A program made the position numbers and the translations under genes. The notes under the pieces were generated by a model that saw nothing but the letters and a program-made list of their open reading frames with translations, did not search any database and was not told where the DNA came from. This document shows, piece after piece, positions 16,230 to 25,021 of a DNA stretch of 48,996 nt; positions within the stretch are counted from its first letter, which is position 1, and each line of letters opens with the position of its first letter. Source of the DNA: Streptomyces bicolor (lineage in GTDB: Bacteria; Actinomycetota; Actinomycetes; Streptomycetales; Streptomycetaceae). Location: contig NZ_JOFS01000048.1 in assembly GCF_000719285.1 (NCBI RefSeq), positions 1 to 48,996 of the forward strand, written 5' to 3'.

Positions 16230-16593
16230 CTGTGTGGTTGAGCGAGGTACAGTTGGGGAACGCGTCGCCGATCCACGGGTCGGCAGCCTTGATAAGCCTT
16301 TGATTTCTGCCGCAAGCCCGACAAGAAGTAGCCAAAGTGTGCGGGTTTCTTGCGGCTTTTGTTCCTTTTGTCAGGTCCGACTTGACCTGAAGTCAGGGGA
16401 ATTGTCCCCACATTCCCGACCGGTCGTGCCCGGATTTCTCGTCCGATTGACCTGTTGCAGACGGCAGTTGGGCAGATACATTCAGCCGCGGTCGACGCGT
16501 TCCGGCGCACGCCCCCGACCGATGGGGGGTGAGGTCTGACCCGGATCCGCGAAGTGTGGATCTGTGCAAGGGCCAGTAATAGGGGAGTTAGGC
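16230..16593 (+). promoter_or_regulatory. Cold-shock gene leader and promoter region
   Basis: These 364 bp contain no supported gene and are clearly more AT-rich than the surroundings (for example TTTCTTGCGGCTTTTGTTCC near 16349). An inverted repeat GACTT-GACCTG-AAGTC lies near 16379. TTGACC at 16447 is a possible -35 box, but no -10 at proper spacing is convincing. A long structured 5' leader would be in keeping with csp genes. The exact start is unknown. Confidence 0.35.
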
Positions 16594-16800
16594 ATGGCTC
16601 AGGGCACCGTCAAGTGGTTCAACGCGGAGAAGGGGTACGGCTTCATCGCGGTCGACGGTGGTGCGGATGTTTTCGTCCACTACAGCGCGATCCAGATGGA
16701 CGGCTACCGCACCCTGGAGGAAGGTCAGCGGGTCGATTTCGAGATCTCGCAGGGCCAGAAGGGGCCGCAGGCGGACATGGTCCGTCTGGCGACCAGCTGA
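16594..16800 (+). CDS. Cold-shock protein (CspA family)
   Basis: The product has 68 residues from the ATG with GGGGAG upstream. RNP1 KGYGFIAV and RNP2 VFVHYSAI are intact within [18 protein letters not shown]. It binds single-stranded nucleic acid and acts as an RNA chaperone. It is flanked by terminators on both sides, so it is monocistronic. Some gene finders would start 10 codons earlier, but the CSD begins at MAQGTVK. Confidence 0.93.
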   Translation: MAQGTVKWFNAEKGYGFIAVDGGADVFVHYSAIQMDGYRTLEEGQRVDFEISQGQKGPQADMVRLATS

Positions 16801-16836
16801 AGCACGCGTCGACTAACAGCAGCGACGTTCTTCTTC

Positions 16837-16870
16837 GAAGGACCCGCACCCCCCGGGGTGCGGGTCCTTC
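16837..16870. terminator. Terminator after the cold-shock gene
   Basis: GAAGGACCCGCACCC and GGGTGCGGGTCCTTC form a perfect stem of about 15 bp with a 4-nt loop, 36 bp after the csp stop. Confidence 0.8.
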
Positions 16871-17032
16871 GCCATCTCCAGGGCCTGGACGAGAGCTGTC
16901 CGGCCCCTGTCCGACCGCTGCCCGGCCCCTGTTCGCGCCGGGCCGAGCACCCCGCCCGATCCCCGAGAGCCGCTTGCCCCCGCCCGTCACCCGACCACCA
17001 CCCCTCAACGAGCGCTCGCTTCGCGAGCGCGC

Positions 17033-17059
17033 CTTGCACTCTCATGGGTCGAGTGCTAA
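17033..17059. promoter_or_regulatory. CIRCE operator 1 upstream of groEL
   Basis: CTTGCACTC-N9-GAGTGCTAA matches the CIRCE consensus TTAGCACTC-N9-GAGTGCTAA with a perfect right half and 7 of 9 matches in the left. HrcA repressor is the expected ligand. It overlaps the promoter at 17034-17062. Confidence 0.9.
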
Positions 17060-17062
17060 TCA
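17034..17062 (+). promoter_or_regulatory. Vegetative promoter of groEL
   Basis: TTGCAC (17034-17039) and TAATCA (17057-17062) are separated by 17 nt. Both boxes lie within the first CIRCE, as expected for an HrcA-repressed heat-shock promoter. Confidence 0.6.
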
Positions 17063-17067
17063 TTGCG

Positions 17068-17094
17068 TTAGCACTCTGAAGGTGAGAGTGACAA
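17068..17094. promoter_or_regulatory. CIRCE operator 2 upstream of groEL
   Basis: TTAGCACTC-N9-GAGTGACAA has a perfect left half and 7 of 9 matches in the right half. It starts 35 bp after the first element, in the transcribed leader. The two perfect inner halves (17051-17059 and 17068-17076) also form an inverted repeat with an 8-nt loop. Confidence 0.8.
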
Positions 17095-17113
17095 AGAAGG
17101 ACCGGGTCGGTGA

Positions 17114-18844
<1,731 letters not shown>

Positions 18845-18885
18845 TCGGCGTCGGGGGCTTCGGCCTCCGGTTGATCAACGTCCTT

Positions 18886-18931
18886 ACCGAGGGCGGTACC
18901 TCCTGTTGCGACAGGGGGTGCCGCCCTCGGT
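18886..18931. terminator. groEL terminator
   Basis: ACCGAGGGCGG(T)ACC(T)CCTGT pairs with ACAGGGGGTGCCGCCCTCGGT through a loop of TGCG, giving a stem of about 20 bp with small bulges. Confidence 0.75.
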
Positions 18932-18939
18932 GCGTTGGC

Positions 18940-18990
18940 GGGTGCGGGCCGGTGGGGGTCGGTCGCCCCCACGCACCCGCAGCCGCCTGC
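18940..18990. repeat. Partial third copy of the Streptomyces intergenic repeat
   Basis: GTGCGGGCCGGTGGGGGTCG and GTCGCCCCCACGCACCCGC share the GCGGGCCGGTGGGGG block with 15747-15828. GGGTGCG and CGCACCC form hairpin arms. The rest of the repeat is missing or diverged. Confidence 0.4.
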
Positions 18991-19095
18991 GATCGGGAAT
19001 GTGCCGTAGCGCATAGGCGGTTGCTTAAGTAGATGCAAGAATGCGCGCGCACATACCAACCGGTTAGCAGCGCCATCTCCCAAGGAGCCCTCCAC

Positions 19096-20223
19096 GTGAC
19101 CGTCACCGAGTCCGCCGCCTCCCGCGCGGCCCAGATTCTGTCCCGGCCGACCACGATCAACGGCCTCACCGTCCCCAACCGCATCGTGATGGCGCCGATG
19201 ACCCGCATGTTCTCCCCGGGCGGCGTCCCCGGCGAGGACGTGGTGTCGTACTACTCCCGTCGCGCCGCCGCGGGCGTCGGCCTGATCGTCACCGAGGGCA
19301 CCTACGTCGGCCACGATTCCGCCGGGCAGAGCAGCCGGGTCCCGCGGTTCCACGGTGAGGAGCAGCTGGCGGGCTGGGCGAAGGTGGCCGAGGCGGTGCA
19401 CGCGGCGGGCGGCACGATCGTCCCGCAGCTGTGGCACATCGGCATGGTGCGCAAGCAGGGCCAGCCGCCGTTCGCCGACGCCCCCGCCGTCGGCCCCTCC
19501 GGTCTGCGCATCGGCGAGACCGTGACCACCGGCAAGGCGATGACCCGGCAGGACCTGGACGACGTCATCGGCGCGTTCGCGGAGGCCGCCGCGGCCGCCG
19601 AGCGCATCGGCTTCGACGGCGTGGAACTCCACGGCGCCCACGGCTACCTGCTCGACCAGTTCCTGTGGGAGGGCACCAACCGCCGTACCGACGCGTACGG
19701 CGGTGACCCGGTCGCCCGTACGAAGTTCGCGGCGGAGATCGTGGCCGCCGTACGCGAGAAGGTCTCGCCCGACTTCCCCGTCATCTTCCGCTACTCGCAG
19801 TGGAAGCAGGAGGCCTACGACGCCCGGCTCGCCGAGACCCCGGAGGAGCTGGAGGCCATCCTCACCCCCCTTGCCGCGGCCGGCGTCGACGCCTTCCACG
19901 CCTCCACCCGCCGCTACTGGCTCCCGGAGTTCGACGGCTCCGACCTCAACCTGGCCGGCTGGACGAAGAAGATCACCGGCAAGCCCACCATCACCGTCGG
20001 CTCGGTCGGCCTCGACGGCGACTTCATCGGCGCCTTCATGGGCGAGGGCTCCACGGTCAAGGGCATCGACGACCTCCTGGACCGCCTCGAAGCCGAGGAG
20101 TTCGACTTCGTCGCCGTCGGCCGGGCGCTGCTCCAGGATCCGGAGTGGGCGGCGAAGGTCCTGGCCGGCCGCTTCGACGAGCTGGCGCCGTACGACGCGG
20201 CCTCGCTGAAGACCCTGAGCTGA
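19096..20223 (+). CDS. NADH:flavin oxidoreductase / old yellow enzyme
   Basis: The GTG at 19096 with AAGGAG 8 nt upstream gives 375 residues. It is a TIM barrel with FMN: GLTVPNRIVMAPMTR, GLIVTEGTYVG, QLWHIG, the active-site region GVELHGAHGYLLDQFLW, RTDAYGG, and the phosphate-binding TVGSVGLDGDF and FVAVGRALLQDPEW. OYE enzymes reduce activated C=C bonds with NAD(P)H; the physiological substrate is unknown. A TTGC-N10-GCAA inverted repeat at 19021-19038 could be a regulator site. A longer ATG frame start at 19033 lacks a ribosome-binding site. Confidence 0.88.
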   Translation: MTVTESAASRAAQILSRPTTINGLTVPNRIVMAPMTRMFSPGGVPGEDVVSYYSRRAAAGVGLIVTEGTYVGHDSAGQSSRVPRFHGEEQLAGWAKVAEAVHAAGGTIVPQLWHIGMVRKQGQPPFADAPAVGPSGLRIGETVTTGKAMTRQDLDDVIGAFAEAAAAAERIGFDGVELHGAHGYLLDQFLWEGTNRRTDAYGGDPVARTKFAAEIVAAVREKVSPDFPVIFRYSQWKQEAYDARLAETPEELEAILTPLAAAGVDAFHASTRRYWLPEFDGSDLNLAGWTKKITGKPTITVGSVGLDGDFIGAFMGEGSTVKGIDDLLDRLEAEEFDFVAVGRALLQDPEWAAKVLAGRFDELAPYDAASLKTLS

Positions 20224-20241
20224 GCCCCAACTCGCGGCTAA

Positions 20242-20276
20242 TGTCGGAGAGATGAGAATCCTTCATCTCTCCGACA
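20242..20276 (+). promoter_or_regulatory. Start-codon hairpin of the metallophosphoesterase gene
   Basis: TGTCGGAGAGATGA (20242-20255) and TCATCTCTCCGACA (20263-20276) are perfect 14-bp arms around a 7-nt loop. The left arm holds the GGAGAG ribosome-binding-like sequence and the ATG; the right arm encodes the conserved HLSDTH motif. TAATGT (20239-20244) is a good -10 box whose transcript would start at or near the ATG and so lack the left arm. Confidence 0.6.
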
Positions 20277-21112
20277 CTCATCTCGAACGCACCGACACAC
20301 CCAATAAGTACGGCGTCAACGCCACCGATTCGCTGCGGCTGATGCTCGCCGAACTGCGCCATCTCCGGGACGTGGGCGCGGTCGTCGTCACCGGGGACAT
20401 CGCCGACGACGGGGCCGTGGAGGCGTACACGGCCGTACGGGATCTGGTGGGCGAGTTCGCCCGGCGGCTTGGGGCACCGGTGTTCTACACGACCGGCAAC
20501 CACGACGAGCGGGACGCCTTCGGCAAGGTGCTGGGCAGCGGGCACCCTGAGCCGGTGCTGGTGCTGGAGTCCGAGGCGTCGGAGCGGGCCGCGGTGAGCA
20601 CGGTCGGGGGCCTGCGGTTGGTGACGCTGGACTCGCTGGTGCCGGGGAAGGTGTACGGCGAGCTGGGCGCGCGCCAACTGCAGTGGCTGAAGGGGGTGTT
20701 GAGCACCCCGGCCGAGCGCGGGACCGTCCTCGCCTTCCATCACCCGCCGATCAGCCTCGACATCTCGGCGACCCAGCCGTTCTTCGGATTGCGGAACCCG
20801 GGCGAGCTGGGGGAGGTGATCCGGGGCAGTGACGTACGGGTCGTGCTGACCGGGCACTACCACCTCCAGCTCTGCGGGCTGCTGGAGTCGGTGCCGGTGT
20901 GGGTCACGCCGGGCGTGGTCAACCGCATCGACCTGACGGCCGCGCCCGGAACGGAGCGAGCCGTGCGCGGGGCGTCGGCCTCGCTGGTGGAGCTGGACGG
21001 GGCGGCGGGGCCGATGTTCCACACCTTCCATGCGTGCGACCCCCGGGCCCACGAGACGGTGTACGAGCTGGGCGAGGAACAGGTGGCGGCGTTTGTGGAG
21101 CGGGAGGCGTGA
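20252..21112 (+). CDS. Calcineurin-like metallophosphoesterase, CpdA/cyclic nucleotide phosphodiesterase type
   Basis: The product has 286 residues with all metal-site motifs: LSDTH (6-10), VVTGDIADDG, TTGNHDE, FHHPP and LTGHYH. This set defines class III cyclic-nucleotide phosphodiesterases such as CpdA, which hydrolyse cAMP; other phosphoester substrates are possible. TAATGT lies 7 nt before the ATG. A 14-bp hairpin covers the start, so expression may depend on the transcript's 5' end. It lies 28 bp after the OYE gene. Confidence 0.85.
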   Translation: MRILHLSDTHLERTDTPNKYGVNATDSLRLMLAELRHLRDVGAVVVTGDIADDGAVEAYTAVRDLVGEFARRLGAPVFYTTGNHDERDAFGKVLGSGHPEPVLVLESEASERAAVSTVGGLRLVTLDSLVPGKVYGELGARQLQWLKGVLSTPAERGTVLAFHHPPISLDISATQPFFGLRNPGELGEVIRGSDVRVVLTGHYHLQLCGLLESVPVWVTPGVVNRIDLTAAPGTERAVRGASASLVELDGAAGPMFHTFHACDPRAHETVYELGEEQVAAFVEREA

Positions 21113-21122
21113 CCTGCGTCGC

Positions 21123-21151
21123 TTGAGTAAGTCAATCAACTGACTTAAAGT
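21123..21151 (+). promoter_or_regulatory. Promoter with embedded operator for the MFS gene
   Basis: TTGAGT (21123-21128), a 17-nt spacer and TAAAGT (21146-21151) make a good promoter. Within it TAAGTCA-ATCAAC-TGACTTA (21128-21147) is a perfect 7-bp inverted repeat, a typical TetR- or MarR-type operator. Binding there would block RNA polymerase. No such regulator gene is adjacent. Confidence 0.65.
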
Positions 21152-21205
21152 TGCCCCGTGCCGGGCAGGTGTGCCCCGCGCTCGTACGCCGACGGAGGCA
21201 CCGCC

Positions 21206-22684
21206 ATGTCCGAAAGCCCTGCCCCTCCCGCCGAGGCCGGGGGCTCGGCCCCGCCGCGGCCGAACGCCGTGGTGGCGGTGCTGGCCTTCGCCGGGATCGT
21301 CGTCTCGCTGATGCAGACGCTGGTCATCCCGATCGTCCCGGAGCTGCCCGGGCTGCTCGACGCCCCCGCGTCGGACACCGCCTGGGCGGTCACGGCGACG
21401 CTGCTCGCGGCGGCCGTGGCGACGCCCGTGATGGGACGGCTCGGGGACATGTACGGCAAGCGGCGGATGCTGCTGGTCAGCGTAGTGCTGCTGGTGAGCG
21501 GCTCCGTGGTCTGTGCCCTGAGTGAGTCGCTGGTGCCGATGATCGTCGGACGGGTGCTCCAGGGTCTGGCCTCCGGTGTGATCCCGCTCGGCATCAGCAT
21601 CATGCGCGACGAACTGCCCGCCGAGCGCCTCGGCTCCGCGACCGCGCTGATGAGCGCATCCCTCGGCATCGGCGGCGCGCTCGGGCTGCCCGCCGCCGCG
21701 CTCATCGCGGACAGCTTCGACTGGCACGTGCTGTTCTGGACGTCGGCCGGGATGGGTGTCGTGGCGCTGGTGTGCGTGCTGCTGCTCGTGCCGGAGTCGA
21801 AGGTGCGCACGGGCGGGCGCTTCGATCTGGTCGGCGGGACAGGCATGGCGGCCGGGCTGGTCTGCCTGCTCCTCGGCATCTCCAAGGGCGCCGACTGGGG
21901 CTGGGGCAGTGGCACGACGCTCGGCCTGTTCGCGGCGGCGGTCGTGATCCTGCTCGCCTGGGGCTGGTGGGAGCTGCGCATCGAGCAGCCGCTGGTCGAC
22001 CTGCGGACGACGGCCCGGCGTCAGGTGCTGGTCACCAACCTGGCCTCGATCGCGGTGGGCTTCGCGATGTTCGCGATGAGCCTGGTCATCCCGCAGATCC
22101 TCCAGCTCCCCGCGCAGACGGGCTACGGCCTCGGCAAGTCGATGCTGGTGGCGGGCCTGTGCATGGCGCCGTCGGGTCTGGTCATGATGGCCACGGCCCC
22201 GGTGTCCGCGGCGATATCCCGGGCCAAGGGCCCGAAGGTCACGCTGATGATCGGTGTCCTGATCGTGGCCGCCGGCTACAGCCTCAACATCGTCCTGATG
22301 TCCGAGGTCTGGCACTTCATCCTGGTGGCCTGCGTCATCGGCGCCGGTGTCGGCTTCGGCTACGGCTCGATGCCCGCGCTCATCATGGGCGCCGTGCCCG
22401 CGTCGGAGACGGCCGCCGCGAACAGCCTCAACACGCTGATGCGGTCCCTCGGTACGTCCACGGCGAGTGCGGTCGCGGGCGTGATCCTCGCCCAGATGAC
22501 GACCGACCTCGGCGGGTACGCCCTCCCGTCCGAGAACGCCTTCAAGGTGGTCCTGGCGGTGGGCGCCGGCGCCGCGCTGCTGGCCTTCGTGGTGGCTTCG
22601 TTCATCCCGCGGCAGGCGGTGGCCGCGGGCGGGGAGCCGGTGGCTGAGGGCGCGGCCGAGCAGGTGGGGGCGGCGGCGAAGTAG
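21206..22684 (+). CDS. MFS transporter, DHA2-like drug exporter
   Basis: The product has 492 residues from the ATG with GGAGG upstream. Motif A is MGRLGDMYGKRRM, and motif B-like RVLQGLASGVIPLGISIMRDELP follows. Roughly 14 hydrophobic segments are seen (first at AVVAVLAFAGIVVSLMQTLV, last at VVLAVGAGAALLAFVVASFI), which fits the DHA2 subgroup with 14 helices. Proton-driven export of drugs or metabolites is expected, but the substrate is unknown. The operator at 21128-21147 indicates induction by a repressor. Confidence 0.88.
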   Translation: MSESPAPPAEAGGSAPPRPNAVVAVLAFAGIVVSLMQTLVIPIVPELPGLLDAPASDTAWAVTATLLAAAVATPVMGRLGDMYGKRRMLLVSVVLLVSGSVVCALSESLVPMIVGRVLQGLASGVIPLGISIMRDELPAERLGSATALMSASLGIGGALGLPAAALIADSFDWHVLFWTSAGMGVVALVCVLLLVPESKVRTGGRFDLVGGTGMAAGLVCLLLGISKGADWGWGSGTTLGLFAAAVVILLAWGWWELRIEQPLVDLRTTARRQVLVTNLASIAVGFAMFAMSLVIPQILQLPAQTGYGLGKSMLVAGLCMAPSGLVMMATAPVSAAISRAKGPKVTLMIGVLIVAAGYSLNIVLMSEVWHFILVACVIGAGVGFGYGSMPALIMGAVPASETAAANSLNTLMRSLGTSTASAVAGVILAQMTTDLGGYALPSENAFKVVLAVGAGAALLAFVVASFIPRQAVAAGGEPVAEGAAEQVGAAAK

Positions 22685-22697
22685 TGGCTGGTGGTAC

Positions 22698-23273
22698 CTA
22701 CAGGTTCCCCAGCGGCTCGATGTCGACCTTCACCGGCGTGCCCCAGACGCGCAGTACCTCGTAGTCGGTGAACTCGTGCACCAGCCGGTAGGCCATGGCG
22801 GGGCGCGGGCCGCGGCGCTGGGCGGCGAGATAGAGCTCGGCCTCGCGGCGGTCGCGGCGCGGGGTGCCGCAGAGCTGCCACTCCTGGCCGTTCCACAGCT
22901 CCGGCAGCCAGCGCTGCTGGGGCTGGGGGCGGTCACCCCGGACGCCGTAGCGGGAGGGCGCCGTGTGCTCGGGGGAGCGGGGGACGGCGGGGCCGGTGCC
23001 GTTGAACTCGGAGCGGCGGGCGGCTCGGCGGCGGGTCTCGCAGAGCAGGCAGAGGTCGGGGGCGGCGGTGTCGACCGGGCCGTTCGGGTGCTCCGGGCAG
23101 CGGGTGGTCGGCGCGGCGCCGGTGACGCTCTCGTCGAGGAGGTCGAGGGCGCGGCGGAGGTCGGCCTTGACCTCGTGGAGTCTGGCGTCCGGGGTGTCGG
23201 CGGTGAGGGACTCACCGTGCTCGCCGAGTAGGCGCAGGGCTCGGCCGAGGGCGGTCAGCTGGGCGTGGTTCAT
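22698..23273 (-). CDS. Conserved hypothetical protein with a Cys-rich (zinc-ribbon-like) centre
   Basis: The product has 191 residues from the ATG at 23273 (MNHAQLTALGRALRLLGEHG). The N-terminal 65 residues are helical (LHEVKADLRRALDLLDE), followed by RCPEHPNG and LCLLCETRRR, a Cys pattern that could hold zinc. A C-terminal domain has LWNGQEWQLCGTPRRDRREAELY and YRLVHEFTDYEVLRVWG. I do not recognise the family. It is convergent with the MFS gene, 13 bp apart. Confidence 0.6.
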   Translation of the reverse strand: MNHAQLTALGRALRLLGEHGESLTADTPDARLHEVKADLRRALDLLDESVTGAAPTTRCPEHPNGPVDTAAPDLCLLCETRRRAARRSEFNGTGPAVPRSPEHTAPSRYGVRGDRPQPQQRWLPELWNGQEWQLCGTPRRDRREAELYLAAQRRGPRPAMAYRLVHEFTDYEVLRVWGTPVKVDIEPLGNL

Positions 23274-23356
23274 AGGTGCCAGTGTGCCCCCGCAGGCGTC
23301 GGTGCACTGCGGGGGCCGGTCGTCGCTTCGGGTCCGGTCGGCGCGCTCCGGTCCGG

Positions 23357-23914
23357 TCAGCCCATGCTCTTCGCGCCGTCCAGGGACTCGCGGAGGAGGT
23401 CGGCGTGGCCGGCGTGCTGGGCGGTCTCGGCGATGATGTGCAGCAGGACCCTGCGGGCCGACCACTGGGCGTCGGGCTCGAACCAGGGGGCCTTGGGCAG
23501 CGGGTGGGCGGCGTTCAGGTCGGGCAGGGACGCGACCAACTCGTCGGTGCGGCGGGCCACTTCGGCGTAGTCGGCCAGGACGCCCTCCAGCGTCTCGCCG
23601 GGCAGCATGCGGAACTCGGCGACGCGGGCGGCCCAGTCCTCCTCGGTCATGGTGGTGAAGTCGCCCATGGCCGACGGGCCGTGCTGGATGAAGTCCACCC
23701 AGCCCCGCTCCACCGACGCGACGTGTTTGATCAGGCCGCCGAGGCAGAGTTCGCTGGCGGTGGTGCGCTGTCCGGCCTGCTCGTCGGTGAGGTCGCGGGT
23801 CGTGAAGCGCAGGAAGTGGCGGTGCTTGGCCAGGGCTTCGAGGAGGTCGGCGCGCTCGTCGGTGACGTCGGTGGCGGTGGCGGCGGCGGTGGTGGCGCTG
23901 GTGGTGTCCTGCAT
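23357..23914 (-). CDS. DinB-like (DUF664) putative metal-dependent thiol transferase
   Basis: The third in-frame ATG (23914) has the best ribosome-binding site (GGAGGG, 7 nt) and gives 185 residues. The four-helix bundle metal site is visible: His in GGLIKHVASVERGW, and HIIAETAQHAGHADLLRE near the C-terminus. Family members bind a divalent metal and often use mycothiol in actinobacteria. The substrate is unknown. It is divergent from an AraC-type regulator, with a perfect palindrome between the two starts (23972-23990). Confidence 0.8.
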   Translation of the reverse strand: MQDTTSATTAAATATDVTDERADLLEALAKHRHFLRFTTRDLTDEQAGQRTTASELCLGGLIKHVASVERGWVDFIQHGPSAMGDFTTMTEEDWAARVAEFRMLPGETLEGVLADYAEVARRTDELVASLPDLNAAHPLPKAPWFEPDAQWSARRVLLHIIAETAQHAGHADLLRESLDGAKSMG

Positions 23915-23971
23915 GTCTCGGCCCTCCATGGATTCCTGTTCCATCGGTCGAGACTCACGTTAGAAGGCATT

Positions 23972-23990
23972 GAGGTCAGGTTCTGACCTC
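23972..23990. promoter_or_regulatory. Perfect palindrome between dinB-like and araC-type genes
   Basis: GAGGTCAG-GTT-CTGACCTC has two perfect 8-bp arms. It lies 58 bp from the DinB-like start and 78 bp from the regulator start, a typical shared operator position. Confidence 0.5.
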
Positions 23991-24067
23991 TATGCCTGGC
24001 CCGCTGGACTGGGTCCGGCGGAATTTTCGTCCAAGACAGGATCGCCGAACTCGGCGACCGTAGAGGC

Positions 24068-24895
24068 ATGCGCCGCCACCAGATGGGGTCCGCCCCCGTG
24101 CATCGCGAGGCCGAGGACGGCTGGGAGGTCGCCGTCCCTGTCGGCCGCCCGGCCCTCGACGGCGTCCGGATGGCCGGGTTCCGGGACCGCGTAGCCGCCG
24201 GGCTGGACATGCGGGTGCTTCCGCAGCCCGCCGTGGTCGTCGTCATCGGGCTCGGGGACGACCCGATGACGGTGCGGAGCGGCGCCGCGTCCCGGCCCGC
24301 GCGGAGCCTCGTAGCGTCGCTGTCGCCCGGCCCCGCCCGCATCCGCGGTGAGCGGGTCGAGTGCGTCGAGGTGTGCCTGTCACCGCGGGCGGCCTATGCG
24401 GTGCTGGGTGTCTCTCCGCGCGAACTGGACGGGACCGTCACCGGGCTCGAGGACCTGTGGGGGCGGCATGAGCGGCTCCTGCGCGAGCGGTTGGCCGACG
24501 CGGGGACGTGGCGGGAACGGCTCGGGTTGACGGACGAGTTCCTCGCTGAGCGGGCTGCGGGAGCGCCTTCGATGTCCCCGGAGGTCGCCGCCGTATGGGA
24601 CACCATCGTGGCCCGTCGAGGCCGGGTGCGGGTGGCTGACCTCGCGGCCTCCTGCGGGTGGAGCCGCAAGCGGCTGTGGTCCAGGTTCAGCGCGCAGATC
24701 GGCCTCACCCCGAAGCGCGCCGCGATGCTGGTCCGCTTCGATCACGCCGCCCGGGCGCTCTGCGCCGGCGCGAGCATCAGTGACGTCGCGCTGGCCTGCG
24801 GATACGCCGACCAGCCGCATCTCCATCGGGACGTACTCGCCCTCGCGGGATGTACGCCGGGCGCGCTGGCCGGCATGGCTACGTCGGCGGGCTAG
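24068..24895 (+). CDS. AraC family transcriptional regulator
   Basis: The product has 275 residues. The N-terminal sensor domain (about 1-150) has LPQPAVVVVIGLGDD and ECVEVCLSPRAAYAVLGV. The C-terminal AraC DNA-binding domain (about 175-270) has two helix-turn-helix units: VRVADLAASCGWSRKRLWSRF and ISDVALACGYADQPHLHRDV. Likely targets are its own promoter, the divergent DinB-like gene, or the O-methyltransferase downstream. Its stop codon lies inside the loop of a strong hairpin (24868-24919). Confidence 0.82.
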   Translation: MRRHQMGSAPVHREAEDGWEVAVPVGRPALDGVRMAGFRDRVAAGLDMRVLPQPAVVVVIGLGDDPMTVRSGAASRPARSLVASLSPGPARIRGERVECVEVCLSPRAAYAVLGVSPRELDGTVTGLEDLWGRHERLLRERLADAGTWRERLGLTDEFLAERAAGAPSMSPEVAAVWDTIVARRGRVRVADLAASCGWSRKRLWSRFSAQIGLTPKRAAMLVRFDHAARALCAGASISDVALACGYADQPHLHRDVLALAGCTPGALAGMATSAG

Positions 24896-24919
24896 TCCGG
24901 TGCCGTAGCCATGCCGGCC
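24868..24919. terminator. Hairpin spanning the araC-type stop codon
   Basis: GGCCGGCATGGCTACG and CGTAGCCATGCCGGCC are perfect 16-bp arms. The 20-nt loop contains the TAG stop. The left arm is coding (AGMAT). It probably terminates transcription ahead of the methyltransferase gene. Confidence 0.65.
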
Positions 24920-25021
24920 GGCGCCTTGCGGGTTCACCGCGCCGTAGGTGCACCTTCCGGGTCCGCCGCGCCGTAGTCGCATCACACCCCCGTTTCCACC
25001 ACCCACGAAAGGAAGCCGCCC

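Noticed and set aside
16447..16480. TTGACC / GATACA as cold-shock promoter
   Set aside because: The spacing is 22 nt, too long for a standard promoter.
20057..22315. Very long open frame (over 700 codons) antisense to the phosphoesterase and MFS genes
   Set aside because: Its Arg/His/Gly-rich composition is the usual antisense shadow of high-GC coding DNA; both sense genes have clear family motifs.
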